From assembly GCA_947489705.1 (NCBI GenBank), contig CANLEQ010000020.1, forward strand, positions 1 through 64,000: a stretch of DNA of 64,000 bases, given 5' to 3'. The DNA comes from an uncultured Paracoccaceae bacterium (GTDB taxonomy: Bacteria > Pseudomonadota > Alphaproteobacteria > Rhodobacterales > Rhodobacteraceae). This document shows, one piece after another, positions 45,743-55,884 of the stretch (position 1 is the first letter of the stretch; each line of letters opens with the position of its first letter). A program made the translations under genes and the position numbers. Under the pieces are notes generated by a model that ran no database searches, was not told the origin of the DNA, and saw only the letters and a program-made list of their open reading frames with translations.

Positions 45743-45762
45743 CCTGCCGCCCCCCCGGCAGG
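45743..45762 (+). terminator. Hairpin between tRNA-Pro and dcd
   Basis: CCTGCCG and CGGCAGG pair over 7 bp around a run of six C residues, 8 bp past the tRNA. It may end the tRNA transcript, though no T-run follows. Confidence 0.35.
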
Positions 45763-45781
45763 CCATCGGCAAGGCATTCCC

Positions 45782-46852
45782 TTGACCGGCCTTCTGCCCT
45801 CGCAGGATTTGCGCCGGTTGATCGAGCGTGGTGCCGTTTCCGCCGACACCCCCCTGACGCCGCGACAGGTCCAGCCGGCATCGCTCGACCTGCGGCTTGG
45901 CCTGCGCGCCTATCGCGTCCGCGCGTCGTTCCTGACGGGCCATGCCCACAGTGTCGCCGACCGGCTCGCCGAGTTCTCCATGCACGAGATCGACCTGCGA
46001 CCCGGGGCGGTGCTGGAGAAGGGCTGCGTCTACGTCGTGCCGTTAATGGAGCGACTGCGTCTGCCTGCGGGGCTCCGTGCCGTCGCGAATGCCAAGAGTT
46101 CGACGGGCCGGCTCGATCTTCTCACGCGCATGATCACCGACGGCGGCACGGAGTTCGATCGCGTCGCGGACGGCTACGACGGACCGCTCTATGCCGAGAT
46201 CTGTCCGCGATCGTTCTCCGTGCTGGTTCGTCCGGGCATGACGTTGAACCAGATCCGGTTCCGCGACGGCCATGCCGCGCTCGACGACGCGGCACTGGCG
46301 GAGCTGCATGCCGGCGAGAGCCTGGTGGACGGCCCCCCCCATATCGACCAGGGGCTGGGCTTTTCCGTCGATCTGGACCCGGCGCCGGGCGGGCTCGTCG
46401 GGTATCGCGCGAAGCCGCATACCGGCGTGATCGATCTCGACCGGATCGGACATTACCGCACCGCGGAATTCTGGGACGCGCTTGCCGCCGATCGAGGGCG
46501 CCTGATCCTCGATCCAGGCGCATTCTACATCCTCGTAAGCCGTGAAGCGGTGACGATCCCGCCTGCCTATGCCGCCGAGATGGCGCCTTACCTTGCGCTG
46601 GTGGGGGAATTCCGCGTCCATTACGCGGGCTTCTTCGATCCCGGATTCGGACATGTCTCCGCCGGCGGGGGCGGTGCGCGCGGCGTTCTCGAGGTGCGGT
46701 GCCACGAGGCGCCCTTCGCGCTCGAACACGGGCAGATCGTGGGGAGGCTGATCTACGAGCGGATGGCCGAGGTGCCCGACCAGCTCTACGGTCGGGAGAT
46801 CGCCTCGAACTATCAGGGACAGGGGCTCAAGCTCGCCAAGCAGTTCGCGTGA
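45782..46852 (+). CDS. dcd: Long-form 2'-deoxycytidine 5'-triphosphate deaminase
   Basis: The 356-residue protein belongs to the double-length dCTP deaminase group of alphaproteobacteria. The first half has QPASLDLRLGLRAYRVR and VANAKSSTGRLDLLTRMI, matching the dUTPase/Dcd trimer fold. The second half has DPGAFYILVSREAVTIPP, GEFRVHYAGFFDPGFGH with the catalytic region, and LEVRCHEAPFALEHGQIVGRL. It makes dUTP from dCTP for thymidylate synthesis. Translation appears to start at TTG 45782, since no ATG or GTG suits the conserved N-terminus; AAGG lies 8 bp upstream. Confidence 0.88.
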   Translation: MTGLLPSQDLRRLIERGAVSADTPLTPRQVQPASLDLRLGLRAYRVRASFLTGHAHSVADRLAEFSMHEIDLRPGAVLEKGCVYVVPLMERLRLPAGLRAVANAKSSTGRLDLLTRMITDGGTEFDRVADGYDGPLYAEICPRSFSVLVRPGMTLNQIRFRDGHAALDDAALAELHAGESLVDGPPHIDQGLGFSVDLDPAPGGLVGYRAKPHTGVIDLDRIGHYRTAEFWDALAADRGRLILDPGAFYILVSREAVTIPPAYAAEMAPYLALVGEFRVHYAGFFDPGFGHVSAGGGGARGVLEVRCHEAPFALEHGQIVGRLIYERMAEVPDQLYGREIASNYQGQGLKLAKQFA

Positions 46853-46860
46853 GGTGCCGA

Positions 46861-47514
46861 TCAATCCTCGCCGTCGTGATCCGGGCTGCCGAACATGTCG
46901 GTCTGATCCGCGGCCGCCTCGTCCTCGCCTTCGCCCCCTGACGGAAGCGGCCGCGATTCCAGCAGGCCAGCGGCCCGCAGATCCCGCAACCCCGGCAGGT
47001 CACGTGCCGATTCCAGGCTGAAATGGTCGAGGAACCCTTGCGTCACCACGAAGGTGACAGGCCGTCCGGGCGTGTCGCGCCGGCGTCCGAACCGGACCCA
47101 TTCGAGCTCCAGAAGCTGGTCGAGCGTTCCGCGGCTCACGGCGACGCCGCGGATTTCCTCGATCTCGGCGCGGGTGCAGGGCTGGTGATAGGCGATGATC
47201 GCGAGGGTCTCGATCGCGGCGCGGCTGAGCTTGCGCTGCTCCACCGTCTCGCGCTGCATGAGGTGGCCGAGATCGGCGGCGGTGCGCATCGCCCAGGCGT
47301 CCCCCACGCGCCGCAGCTCGACGCCCCGCCCCGCATAGCGCTTGTGCAGAAGATCGAGTGCCGCGACAGCGTCGCAACCGTGCGGCATTCGCGCGTTGAG
47401 CTCGGCCACGGTGACCGGGGCCGAGCTTGCGAACATGATCGCCTCGACCATGCGTTCCTGCTCGGCCATGGGGGGCGCGTCGAAGAGCGGCGGATCGCGC
47501 TCGGGATCAGCCAT
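46861..47514 (-). CDS. scpB: Segregation and condensation protein B
   Basis: The 217-residue protein is the winged-helix kleisin-associated subunit of the SMC-ScpAB complex. MVEAIMFASSAPVTVAELNARM and RRVGDAWAMRTAADLGHLM form the first winged helix. LSRAAIETLAIIAYHQPCTRAEIEEIRGV and the GRPVTFVVTQGFLDHF region form the second. The acidic tail is poorly conserved. Its start overlaps the scpA end by 8 bp. It helps organise and segregate the chromosome. Confidence 0.95.
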   Translation of the reverse strand: MADPERDPPLFDAPPMAEQERMVEAIMFASSAPVTVAELNARMPHGCDAVAALDLLHKRYAGRGVELRRVGDAWAMRTAADLGHLMQRETVEQRKLSRAAIETLAIIAYHQPCTRAEIEEIRGVAVSRGTLDQLLELEWVRFGRRRDTPGRPVTFVVTQGFLDHFSLESARDLPGLRDLRAAGLLESRPLPSGGEGEDEAAADQTDMFGSPDHDGED

Positions 47515-48280
47515 CGCAGCGCCTGATCTCGATCGGCGAGAAGGTGTCGCCCTGGCGGATCTGGATCCTGCCCGCCTTGACGAGTTCCAGCGAGGCCGCG
47601 AAATGCGACGCCGTGGCGGACCGGCGACGGATCGGATCGCCGTCCCATCCCTCGGGCATGTAGCTTGCGAGATCCGTCCAGCTGCCGGCATAGCCGATCA
47701 GGTCGCGCATCCGGTCGAGCGCCTCTTCCATCGTCATCACCGATTGCCGGTCCATGACGAAGGGCCGGAAATCGTCCCTGGTCCTGAGCCGCGCATAGCC
47801 CTGCATCAGGTCGAGGAGCGTCGCGGTATAGCGGACCCGCCGCACCCGCTCAAAGGTTTCCGGCTCGCCGCGGGCGAAGACATCGCGCCCCAGCTGATCG
47901 CGCGCCATGAGCTTCGCCGCGGCCTCGCGCATCGCCTCGAGACGCTCGAGCTGGAACGCCAGATGCGCGGCAAGATCCTCGCCCGAAGGGCCTTCGTCCT
48001 CGGGGTCCGGGGGCAGCAGAAGCCGCGATTTCAGGAACGCGAGCCAGGCCGCCATCACCAGGTAATCGGCCGCGAGTTCGATCCTGAGCGCGCGGGCCTG
48101 CTCGACAAAGGCGAGATACTGCCTGGCCAACGCCAGGACGGATATCTGGCGCAGGTCGACCTTCTGCGTGCGGCTCATCGCCAGAAGCATGTCGAGCGGT
48201 CCCTCGAACCCGTCCACGTCGACAATCAGGGCTTCGGCCGCCAGCCTTTCGCCAACCTGATCGTGCGCGACGTCATTCAT
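47507..48280 (-). CDS. scpA: Segregation and condensation protein A (kleisin)
   Basis: The 257-residue protein is the kleisin that bridges SMC heads. DGFEGPLDMLLAMSRTQKVDL is the N-terminal SMC-neck-binding helix, YLVMAAWLAFLKSRLLLPP follows, and the C-terminal winged helix has HFAASLELVKAGRIQIRQG. Its start overlaps the end of nagZ by 8 bp, and it overlaps scpB at the other end. The SPOR-nagZ-scpA-scpB run is a conserved operon. Confidence 0.95.
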   Translation of the reverse strand: MNDVAHDQVGERLAAEALIVDVDGFEGPLDMLLAMSRTQKVDLRQISVLALARQYLAFVEQARALRIELAADYLVMAAWLAFLKSRLLLPPDPEDEGPSGEDLAAHLAFQLERLEAMREAAAKLMARDQLGRDVFARGEPETFERVRRVRYTATLLDLMQGYARLRTRDDFRPFVMDRQSVMTMEEALDRMRDLIGYAGSWTDLASYMPEGWDGDPIRRRSATASHFAASLELVKAGRIQIRQGDTFSPIEIRRCDG

Positions 48281-49268
48281 CGCCGAAGCTCTGCAAAAGC
48301 GCCGCAAGCTCGCTGTCGCAAGCGTCGACATCCACGGGGTCAGGATCGCGCCTCTGCGCGAGCGCCCTGTCCGCGCGCGTGGCGGCGTCATCGGAGAGCG
48401 ATCCGCAGGACGCGACGCAGGCCTCCATCTCCGCCTTCTCGCCGTTGCAATGCAGGACCAGATCGCAGCCCGCCGCGATCGCGGCCGCGCTGCGTTCGGC
48501 GATGTCGCCCGACAGGGCCTCCATCGAGATGTCGTCGGTCATCAGCAACCCGTCAAAGCCGATCCGGTCCCGGATGAGGGCGATCATGGCGGGGTCCCGC
48601 GTTGCCGGCAGGTCCGACAGGGCCCTGAGCACGATATGTGCCGTCATCCCCATCGGCAGGTCCCGAAGTGCGCGGAACGGCGCGAAATCCTCGGCGAGCG
48701 CTGTCTCGTCCGCGTCGACCACGGGCAGCGTCTTGTGACTGTCGGCGCGGCCCCGGCCATGACCGGGCATGTGCTTGATCACCGGCAGGACACCCCCCGC
48801 CAGAAGTCCGTCGGCCACGGCCCTTGCGTTGCGCGCGACGCTCGCCGCGTCGGTGCCGTAGCATCGGTTTCGCAGGAAGGGATGCGTCTCGTCACGCGCG
48901 ATATCGCAGGTCGGCGCGCAGTTCACGTCGATGCCGACGGCGCGGAGCTCGTCCGCCATCAACCGCGAGCGGAGCCACAGCGCACGCTCGATGTTTCGCG
49001 CGCGAAACACATGGTCGAGCGGCGGCAGCCAATTGCGCCAGTGCGGCGGGCCCAGACGCTGGACGCGGCCGCCCTCCTGGTCGACCAGCACGGGGGCGTC
49101 GCGCCCCACCGCGTCGCGCAGGTCATGCGTCAGACGCCGAACCTGGTCGGGGGTTTCGACATTGCGGCCGAAGAGGATGAAGCCCCAGGGATCCGCATCG
49201 CCCATGAACCGGCGCGTGTCGTGATCGAGCCGGGGTCCGGCGCATCCGAGAATGCAGGCCGTCGTCAC
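48273..49268 (-). CDS. nagZ: Beta-N-acetylhexosaminidase of cell-wall recycling
   Basis: The 331-residue GH3 enzyme removes GlcNAc from anhydro-muropeptides in the cytoplasm. GFILFGRNVETPDQVRRL, LVDQEGGRVQRLG and IDVNCAPTCDIARDETHP lead to the catalytic loop KHMPGHGRGRADSHKTLP with the Asp-His dyad region, and the nucleophile aspartate is in LLMTDDISMEAL. The start GTG 49268 overlaps the stop of the SPOR gene (GTGA). Its codons for VFRARN contain the second copy of an 18-bp palindrome. Confidence 0.94.
   Translation of the reverse strand: MTTACILGCAGPRLDHDTRRFMGDADPWGFILFGRNVETPDQVRRLTHDLRDAVGRDAPVLVDQEGGRVQRLGPPHWRNWLPPLDHVFRARNIERALWLRSRLMADELRAVGIDVNCAPTCDIARDETHPFLRNRCYGTDAASVARNARAVADGLLAGGVLPVIKHMPGHGRGRADSHKTLPVVDADETALAEDFAPFRALRDLPMGMTAHIVLRALSDLPATRDPAMIALIRDRIGFDGLLMTDDISMEALSGDIAERSAAAIAAGCDLVLHCNGEKAEMEACVASCGSLSDDAATRADRALAQRRDPDPVDVDACDSELAALLQSFGDE
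48992..49009. repeat. 18-bp perfect palindrome inside nagZ (copy 2)
   Basis: TGTTTCGCGCGCGAAACA is identical to the site at 10204-10221, including the preceding A. Here it is within coding sequence for FRARN, so coding constraint on that peptide may explain it. Confidence 0.5.
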
Positions 49269-50302
49269 TGAAGCTCGACGGGGATGCAATCGGTCTGCTG
49301 CGCGAGAAGCTCGGTGCAAAAGCGCCGCGTATCGGCCAGGTCCGTGAACCCTTCGGCACGCAACCGGTAGAATGTCTTCCCGCCGGAATCCGCTTTCTGC
49401 ACCACGCGGCGCTTGCCGTCGAAATAATCAGGGAAACGTCCGACGATGCGCTCCCATTCGGCACGCGCGACATCGCCGCTGGCGAAGGCGCCGAGCTGCA
49501 CCAGTCGTGTCCCGGTGGCAAGTTCGGCCACGTCGACCTCGCCCCCTGTCGTCGCTTCGGCCGCAGGTTGAGACCGCTCGGCCGACGCGTTCACGATCGC
49601 GGCACGGGCGGGACGGGGCTCGGGGCGGAGCGAGGCGGCGTCTGCGGTCTCGACGCTGACCTGCGCGTCGTCGAAGGTCTCGTCCTCGGTGTTGGCCAAT
49701 GCCTGTGCCACGGCCATGTCGGTGGCCAAGGCGCCCGACGGCGCGTCCTCGATGACCGTGGAGGCGGTATCCTCCTCACCATCCTCGATCCCGTCCGCTT
49801 CGGCGAGCGTGACGTCCTCGGGGGCTTCGGGCTCGGGGGCGACGACTTGGGCGGCTCGCTGTTCTTCGGCGGCCCGGGCGGCTTCACGCTCTTCGGCTGC
49901 CCGGGCGGCTTCACGCTCTTCGGCGGCCTCCGCGGCGGCAATCCGCTCGAGCGTCTCGGACGTCTCGTCCTCTTCTTCCAGTTCTGCCGGGGGCGGTGCG
50001 AGCGTGACCTCTTCGACCGGGCCGCTGGCTTCGCTGTCGGCCGCGATCTCGTTGACCGACAATCCCTGATGCGGGGCCTGCATGCCGCCCGGATCCTCGG
50101 GCGCCACGCGGAACGCACCTTCCATGGCCTGGACGACGGGGACGCCGTTCACGTCGCGCATCAGCAACTGGTATCCCCACACGGAAAGCCCGCCGATCAG
50201 GACCAGCGACATCACCGCACCCGAAAGGTTCACCCATTTGCCGAACCCGCTCGCCGCACCGTCCCTGCGGTCGTGATCTTCCATATAGTCGATCTCTGCC
50301 AT
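49265..50302 (-). CDS. SPOR-domain envelope protein
   Basis: The 345-residue protein has a short cytoplasmic start, one membrane helix at about 24-47 (VNLSGAVMSLVLIGGLSVWGYQL), a long acidic, alanine-rich linker and a C-terminal SPOR domain of about 80 residues (TRLVQLGAFASGDVARAEWERI ... FTDLADTRRFCTEL). The linker holds a near-perfect repeat of AEEREAARA between about 126 and 150, likely a single charged helix. SPOR domains bind denuded glycan strands at division sites. The gene is first of the SPOR-nagZ-scpA-scpB operon; argS ends 211 bp upstream. Confidence 0.88.
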   Translation of the reverse strand: MAEIDYMEDHDRRDGAASGFGKWVNLSGAVMSLVLIGGLSVWGYQLLMRDVNGVPVVQAMEGAFRVAPEDPGGMQAPHQGLSVNEIAADSEASGPVEEVTLAPPPAELEEEDETSETLERIAAAEAAEEREAARAAEEREAARAAEEQRAAQVVAPEPEAPEDVTLAEADGIEDGEEDTASTVIEDAPSGALATDMAVAQALANTEDETFDDAQVSVETADAASLRPEPRPARAAIVNASAERSQPAAEATTGGEVDVAELATGTRLVQLGAFASGDVARAEWERIVGRFPDYFDGKRRVVQKADSGGKTFYRLRAEGFTDLADTRRFCTELLAQQTDCIPVELQ

Positions 50303-50513
50303 GCCTGCCTCATCATGGAGGTCATGGGCGGATCCAAGCCCCCCGCCTCCGTCTGCTCTTGCCTCACTATGCGCGCCGTGGCGTCCTCTGACGGGACGCT
50401 CGCATTCGGCGCTGGGGCGTAGCCTAGCGAAGCGAAGGCCATGATCCCAGAGAAAAGATCACGGGCCTTCCGATTTTTGCCACCCCGTCACCGCGGGGCA
50501 TCGCCCACCCGCC

Positions 50514-52232
50514 TCAGCGCATCTCTTCGAGCGGCGTGACCCCGAGGATCCCGAGCCCCGACGCGATGACCGAGGCAACGGCCCGCGGCAGAGCCAGCTT
50601 GCCGGCGCTGGCATCCGCGTCGCCCTCTTGAATGAAGCGGAGGGAGGGATCGTCGTTGCCCTTGTTCCAGAGCGAATGGAAGCTGCTCGAGAGGTCGTAG
50701 AGATAGAACGCGACGCGATGCGGCTCGTGGTTGCGCGCCGCGATCTCGACCAGGCGGGGCCATTCGGCGAGTTTGCGGGCCACGTCGAATTCCGCCGGGT
50801 CCGACAGGACCGGCGCGGACATGACGATGCCCTGCGCCTCGGCCTTGCGCTCGACCGAGCGAATGCGCGCATGGGCATATTGCACGTAGAAGACCGGATT
50901 GTCCTTGGATTGCTCGACCGCGCGGGCGAAATCGAAATCGAGCGGCGCGTCGTTCTTGCGCGTGAGCATCGTGAAACGGGTGACGTCGGGGCCAACCTCG
51001 TCCACCACGTCGCGCAGGGTGACGAAATTGCCGGCGCGTTTCGACATGGTGAAGGGCTCGCCGTTCTTCCAGAGCTTGACCAGCTGGCAGAGCTTGACGT
51101 CGAGCGGCACGCGCGCATCGCTGAGCGCGCTGACCGCCGCCTTCATCCGCTTGACATAGCCGCCGTGATCGGCGCCGAAGACGTCGATCAGCGCGTCGAA
51201 GCCGCGGTCGATCTTGTCGTAGTGATAGGCGATGTCGGGGGCGAAATAGGTCCAGGACCCGTCAGATTTGCGCACCGGACGATCGACGTCGTCGCCATGC
51301 GCGGTCGATTTGAAGAGCGTCTGTTCGCGCGCCTCCCAGTCGTCGGGAAGCTTGCCCTTGGGCGGCTCCAGCGTGCCGCGATAGATCAGCCCCTTGCCGT
51401 CGAGCAGGGCCAGCGCCGCCTCGATCCGGCCGGTGCCGTAGAGCGACTTTTCGCTGTAGAAATTATCCATCCGGACGCCCAGAGCGGCGAGATCCTCGCG
51501 GATCAGCTCCATCATGGCGGCGGTGGCGAAATCGCGCACGTCGGCCAGCCAGACATCCTCGCCGGCCCCGAGATAGGCGTCGCCCACCTTGTCCTTCAGC
51601 GTCTCGCCCACGGCCTTGAGGTAGTCGCCGGGATAGGTGCCGTCGGCGAAGGCGACCTCCTGCCCGTGGGCCTCGAGATACCGCAGGTAGACGGACCGGG
51701 CCAGCACGTCGACCTGGGCACCGCCGTCGTTGATGTAGTATTCCCGCGTCACGGCCCAGCCGGTGTAGTCGAGCAGGTTGGCCAGCGCGTCGCCGAAGAC
51801 GGCGCCGCGCGTATGGCCCACATGCAAGGGCCCGGTGGGGTTGGCGCTGACATATTCGACGTTGACCCGGGCCCCCTGCCCCATCGCCGAGCGGCCGTAA
51901 TCCTCGTCGTCGAGAATGCGCGTGACGGTATCTGTCCAGACGCCGTCGGCGAGGCGCAGATTGAGAAAACCCGGGCCCGCCACCTCGGCCGCGGCGACGT
52001 GATCGAGGCCCTGGAGCCGGGCCGCCAGGGCGGTCGCGATGTCGCGCGGCTTGAGGCCCGCGGGTTTCGCCAGCACCATGGCCGCGTTGGTGGCCATGTC
52101 GCCATGCCCCGGATCGCGCGGCGGCTCGACCGTGACGTTGCCGAAATCGAGCCCGGCCGGCAGGTCGCCATCTGCCACCAATCCATCGAGCGCGGCCAGA
52201 ACGTCACCGCGCATATGCGCAAACAGGTTCAT
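50514..52232 (-). CDS. argS: Arginyl-tRNA synthetase
   Basis: The 572-residue class I enzyme has the ArgS N-terminal domain ([24 protein letters not shown]), the HIGH-type motif [17 protein letters not shown] and [13 protein letters not shown]. The KMSKS-type site is [12 protein letters not shown]. The C-terminal anticodon-binding helical domain ([14 protein letters not shown]) ends [13 protein letters not shown]. The start at 52232 is used; the frame to 52571 is spurious overlap with the antiporter gene. Confidence 0.96.
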   Translation of the reverse strand: MNLFAHMRGDVLAALDGLVADGDLPAGLDFGNVTVEPPRDPGHGDMATNAAMVLAKPAGLKPRDIATALAARLQGLDHVAAAEVAGPGFLNLRLADGVWTDTVTRILDDEDYGRSAMGQGARVNVEYVSANPTGPLHVGHTRGAVFGDALANLLDYTGWAVTREYYINDGGAQVDVLARSVYLRYLEAHGQEVAFADGTYPGDYLKAVGETLKDKVGDAYLGAGEDVWLADVRDFATAAMMELIREDLAALGVRMDNFYSEKSLYGTGRIEAALALLDGKGLIYRGTLEPPKGKLPDDWEAREQTLFKSTAHGDDVDRPVRKSDGSWTYFAPDIAYHYDKIDRGFDALIDVFGADHGGYVKRMKAAVSALSDARVPLDVKLCQLVKLWKNGEPFTMSKRAGNFVTLRDVVDEVGPDVTRFTMLTRKNDAPLDFDFARAVEQSKDNPVFYVQYAHARIRSVERKAEAQGIVMSAPVLSDPAEFDVARKLAEWPRLVEIAARNHEPHRVAFYLYDLSSSFHSLWNKGNDDPSLRFIQEGDADASAGKLALPRAVASVIASGLGILGVTPLEEMR

Positions 52233-52291
52233 CTTGTCATCCTCGGGGTTTCCGGCCGAGGTCATATCACCCCGCCGCCCGTCGTCAACGA

Positions 52292-54169
52292 CTAGCCCGA
52301 CGTCGCCCGGTCCTGCCCCTTGCCGCTCTCTGCCGCGCGACCGTTGCCGTTCTCGCGCTCGGCCGCGATCTTCGCGACCTCGTCGGGCGGCAGCATCGAG
52401 ATCAGGCGGACGCCCGGCGCATCCTCGACATCCCCCTCCTCGGTCACGAAATGGGGCTCTCCGGTCTCGTCGATCCACCCGAGGAGCCGGGCGCCCGGCC
52501 GCTTCTCGCGCCAATCCTCGAGCGTGTATTCCTCGGTCAGAGGGGTGATGCGGAACTTCCAGTCGTTCCACATCAGCCGGTTGAGCTCGTTGTAGGTCGC
52601 CTCGTCGACGAAGGACCGCCCGCCCAGGGTCGAGGGCAGCGCATGCCGCACGTGACCGGCCTTGTCCCGCGCGATCTGGTAGACGTTCTCACGCCCGAAA
52701 TGCGGCCCGAGATCGGTGGCGACCAGCGTATTGTAGGCGTCGTTGTCGGTCGCCGCGAGTACGATCTTGTAGCCGTTGAGCTCGATCCGCATCTCGGCGC
52801 CTTCGCTGAGGATATCGCCGAAGAACGTCTCGATCCCCGCCTCGCGGGCGCGCCGCAGATGGCCGCGGTTGGGATCGGTGATGAGGACGGGGATGTCGGC
52901 CTTCTTGAGGGTCTCGGCCAGCGCGGTGGTCCAGTAGGAGCCGCCCACCAGGATCACGCCCGGCGTCTCGGCCGCGATGAGCCCCAGGAACCGCGCGACG
53001 GGCGCAAGCGTGAAGCCGTGCACCACGACCGAGGCCGCGACGAGGATGAAGGCCAGCGGTCCGATGATCGCGCCGTCGGCCACGCCGAGTTCCGTCAACC
53101 GCTCGCCGAAGAGGCCCGCGACGGCGATGAGCACCACCCCGCGCGGCCCGGTCGTGGCCACGAGGATCTGCTCGCGCCAGGGCAGCTTGGTCGTGGCGAG
53201 CGCCAAGAACACCGTCACCGGACGCGCGATCGACAGCACCACGATGACGAAGAGCGCCGCCCGCCAGGTCAGCTGGCCCAGCGCCGCGAAGTCGAGCGAG
53301 GCGGCCAGCAGGATGAAGACGCCCGAGACCAGGAGGATCGTCGCATGCTCCTTGAAGCGGCGCAGTTCCTCGTAGGAGGCGAGCTTGGCGTTGGCGATGA
53401 CGACGCCCATGATCGTCACGGCGAGCAGGCCCGACTCGTGCAGGATGAGGTTCGACACGGCGAACACCGCCAGCAGCACCACGAAGAGCACGGGCACCTT
53501 CATGTATTCGGGCACCTTGCCGCGACGATAGGCCCAGGCCATGCCGTAACCGCCGGCATATCCCAGCGCCGTGGCCACCGCGATCCCGAAGACCAGGGTC
53601 CAGACCGCGGCACCCACCTGTTCGGCGGTGCGCAGGACCAGCACCACCTCGAATGCGAGAACGGCGGCGAGCGCGCCGATCGGGTCGTTGAGGATCGCCT
53701 CCCATTGCAGCAGGGCCGCGGGGCGCCGTGCGAGCCGCGCCGAGCGCAGCAGCGGCGCGATGACGGTGGGGCCCGTCACGATCATGATCCCGCCGAAGAC
53801 CGATGCCGTCTCCCAGCTTGTGCCGGCGCCATAGCGCAGCGCCAGCGTCGACAGGAGCCAGCCGACCGGGGCGCCGATGAACACCAGCCGTTTCACCCCG
53901 TCGGCCGCGTCGCGCAGCGTGTGGAAGTTGAGTGTCAGCCCCCCTTCGAAGAGGATGATGGCCACCGCGATCGAGATGAGCGGGCCGTAGAGCGGGCCGA
54001 TGTCGCGCGCGGGATCGAACACCCCAAGGACCGGACCCGCGACGACGCCCGCGAGCAGCATGAGCACGATGGCCGGCATCTTGAGCTTCCACGCCACCCA
54101 TTGCGAGCCCACTCCGAGCACGCCCACGAGTGCGATCGCGGCGACCGGATCCAACGCGCCATTCCCCAT
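52292..54169 (-). CDS. CPA1-family sodium/proton antiporter with cytoplasmic NAD-binding domain
   Basis: The 625-residue protein has 12-13 membrane helices (about 5-395) of the Na+/H+ exchanger family, including [16 protein letters not shown] and the ion-binding region [17 protein letters not shown] with the conserved ND-type acidic residues, and [16 protein letters not shown]-terminal TrkA-N/RCK-like domain follows from about 400 ([48 protein letters not shown]), with a charged tail. It likely extrudes sodium or potassium for protons and is gated by nucleotides. It is a single gene between argS and a divergent glucosidase gene. Confidence 0.9.
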   Translation of the reverse strand: MGNGALDPVAAIALVGVLGVGSQWVAWKLKMPAIVLMLLAGVVAGPVLGVFDPARDIGPLYGPLISIAVAIILFEGGLTLNFHTLRDAADGVKRLVFIGAPVGWLLSTLALRYGAGTSWETASVFGGIMIVTGPTVIAPLLRSARLARRPAALLQWEAILNDPIGALAAVLAFEVVLVLRTAEQVGAAVWTLVFGIAVATALGYAGGYGMAWAYRRGKVPEYMKVPVLFVVLLAVFAVSNLILHESGLLAVTIMGVVIANAKLASYEELRRFKEHATILLVSGVFILLAASLDFAALGQLTWRAALFVIVVLSIARPVTVFLALATTKLPWREQILVATTGPRGVVLIAVAGLFGERLTELGVADGAIIGPLAFILVAASVVVHGFTLAPVARFLGLIAAETPGVILVGGSYWTTALAETLKKADIPVLITDPNRGHLRRAREAGIETFFGDILSEGAEMRIELNGYKIVLAATDNDAYNTLVATDLGPHFGRENVYQIARDKAGHVRHALPSTLGGRSFVDEATYNELNRLMWNDWKFRITPLTEEYTLEDWREKRPGARLLGWIDETGEPHFVTEEGDVEDAPGVRLISMLPPDEVAKIAAERENGNGRAAESGKGQDRATSG

Positions 54170-54303
54170 TCCAAACGTTCCTTTCGTGAAAAACGCCCCT
54201 TGGGGCGCGCATCCTGGCCAATCTAGAGCGTGCTAACGCGACTGCGAGGTCATTGCATCCCGTCGACGCCAATTCTAAGCCGCCCGGAACGAAGGAGCCC
54301 GAC

Positions 54304-55869
54304 ATGCATGCAGATGACACGACCGAGTGGTGGAAGGACGGCATCGTCTATCAGGTCTATCCGCGATCGTTCCAGGACACGACCGGCACGGGGATCGGCG
54401 ATCTCGACGGCATCCGCGCGCGTCTGCCTCATCTCGTGGCCCTCGGCGTCGACGCGGTCTGGATCTCGCCGATCTATCCGTCGCCGATGAAGGATGCGGG
54501 CTACGACATCACCGATTACCGCGGGATCGAGCCGCTCTTCGGGTCGCTCGAAAGTTTCGCGCGCCTGGCCGAGGCCATTCATGCGCAGGGGATGAAACTG
54601 TTGCTGGATCTGGTGCCCTCGCACAGCTCGGACCAGCATCCGTGGTTCCTCGAAAGCCGGGCGAGCCGCGACAATCCCAGGCGCGACTGGTATGTCTGGC
54701 GCGATGCCGGGCCCGACGGGGGGCCGCCCTCGAACTGGATCGCCGAATTCGGTGGCGCGGCCTGGGAATGGGACGACGCGACCGGGCAGTACTATCTTCA
54801 TCTCTACCTGACCGAGCAACCGGCGCTCAACTGGCGCAACCCCGAGCTGCGCGCGGCGATCTACGACGCGATGCGCACCTGGTTCGATCGCGGCGTCGAC
54901 GGGTTCCGCGTGGACGCAGTGGAGCATCTGGCCCCCGACGCGCAAGGCCGCGACAATCCGCCCGTGCCGGACTGGCGGTTCGAGATGGGGCCGGCACGCT
55001 CGCTTGACCGCAGGTATTCCGCGCATCAGCCGGACGGGTTCGACGTCGTGCGCGAGATGCGGCGGGTCGCCGATGCCTATCCGGAACGTGTCCTGCTGGG
55101 CGAGGCCTATGGCACGCTCGACGAGGTCATGCGCTATTACGGCGAGGCGCTCGACGGCTTCCATCTACCCTTCAACTTCCACTTGATCGAGGCGCCCTGG
55201 GACCCGGTGGGCCTCGCCGATTTCATCGACACCTACGAGGCCGCGCTGCCGCCGGGTGCCTGGCCCAACTGGGTTCTGGGCAACCACGATCGCGACCGGG
55301 TGGCGACACGCTGGGGGCCGCAGGCGGCGCGCTGCGCGGCGATGCTGCTGCTGACGCTTCGCGGGACGCCCACCTTGTGGCAGGGGGACGAGCTCGGGAT
55401 GGTGAACGAGACCGTTCCGCCGGAGATGCTCCAGGACCCCTGGGCCGTCAACAACCCCGGCACCGGCCTCGGCCGCGATCCCGTGCGCATCCCGATGCCG
55501 TGGGACGACGGGCCCGGCCGCGGGTTCACGACGGGCACGCCGTGGCTGCCGCTCTCCTCGGTCGCGTCGGCCGAGGCGCAGGCCGAGGATCCGGGCTCGA
55601 TGCTGGTGCTCTATCGCCATCTCGTGCATCTGCGCCGCAATCACGCCGCCCTGCGCCGGGGGAGCTATGCAAGGCTCCATGCCGACGCCTCGGTGCTGGC
55701 CTATGCGCGGGAGCATGACGGCGAGACGCTTCGCGTCGCGCTGAATTTCAGCGATCGGGAGGTTCCCCTTCCCTGCGAAGGCACCCCGCTCTTTTCCACG
55801 ATCGCGGCCCGCGATCTGAAAGATGTCACGCAGCTTCTGCCGAACGAGGGGCTGATCCTGACGCCCTGA
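54304..55869 (+). CDS. GH13 alpha-glucosidase-type enzyme
   Basis: The 521-residue protein has the GH13 barrel: WWKDGIVYQVYPRSFQD, the conserved region DLVPSHSSDQHPWF, the nucleophile Asp204 in GFRVDAVEHL, the acid/base Glu267 in LLGEAYG and Asp329 in VLGNHDRDR. It lacks a signal peptide, so it acts on imported oligosaccharides such as maltose or sucrose-type substrates in the cytoplasm. The C-terminal beta domain is short. The ATG at 54304 is chosen by homology. No sugar transporter or regulator is nearby, so it is an isolated member inserted between the housekeeping genes dgt and argS. Confidence 0.9.
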   Translation: MHADDTTEWWKDGIVYQVYPRSFQDTTGTGIGDLDGIRARLPHLVALGVDAVWISPIYPSPMKDAGYDITDYRGIEPLFGSLESFARLAEAIHAQGMKLLLDLVPSHSSDQHPWFLESRASRDNPRRDWYVWRDAGPDGGPPSNWIAEFGGAAWEWDDATGQYYLHLYLTEQPALNWRNPELRAAIYDAMRTWFDRGVDGFRVDAVEHLAPDAQGRDNPPVPDWRFEMGPARSLDRRYSAHQPDGFDVVREMRRVADAYPERVLLGEAYGTLDEVMRYYGEALDGFHLPFNFHLIEAPWDPVGLADFIDTYEAALPPGAWPNWVLGNHDRDRVATRWGPQAARCAAMLLLTLRGTPTLWQGDELGMVNETVPPEMLQDPWAVNNPGTGLGRDPVRIPMPWDDGPGRGFTTGTPWLPLSSVASAEAQAEDPGSMLVLYRHLVHLRRNHAALRRGSYARLHADASVLAYAREHDGETLRVALNFSDREVPLPCEGTPLFSTIAARDLKDVTQLLPNEGLILTP

Positions 55870-55884
55870 CGCCGCGCGCGGGTG

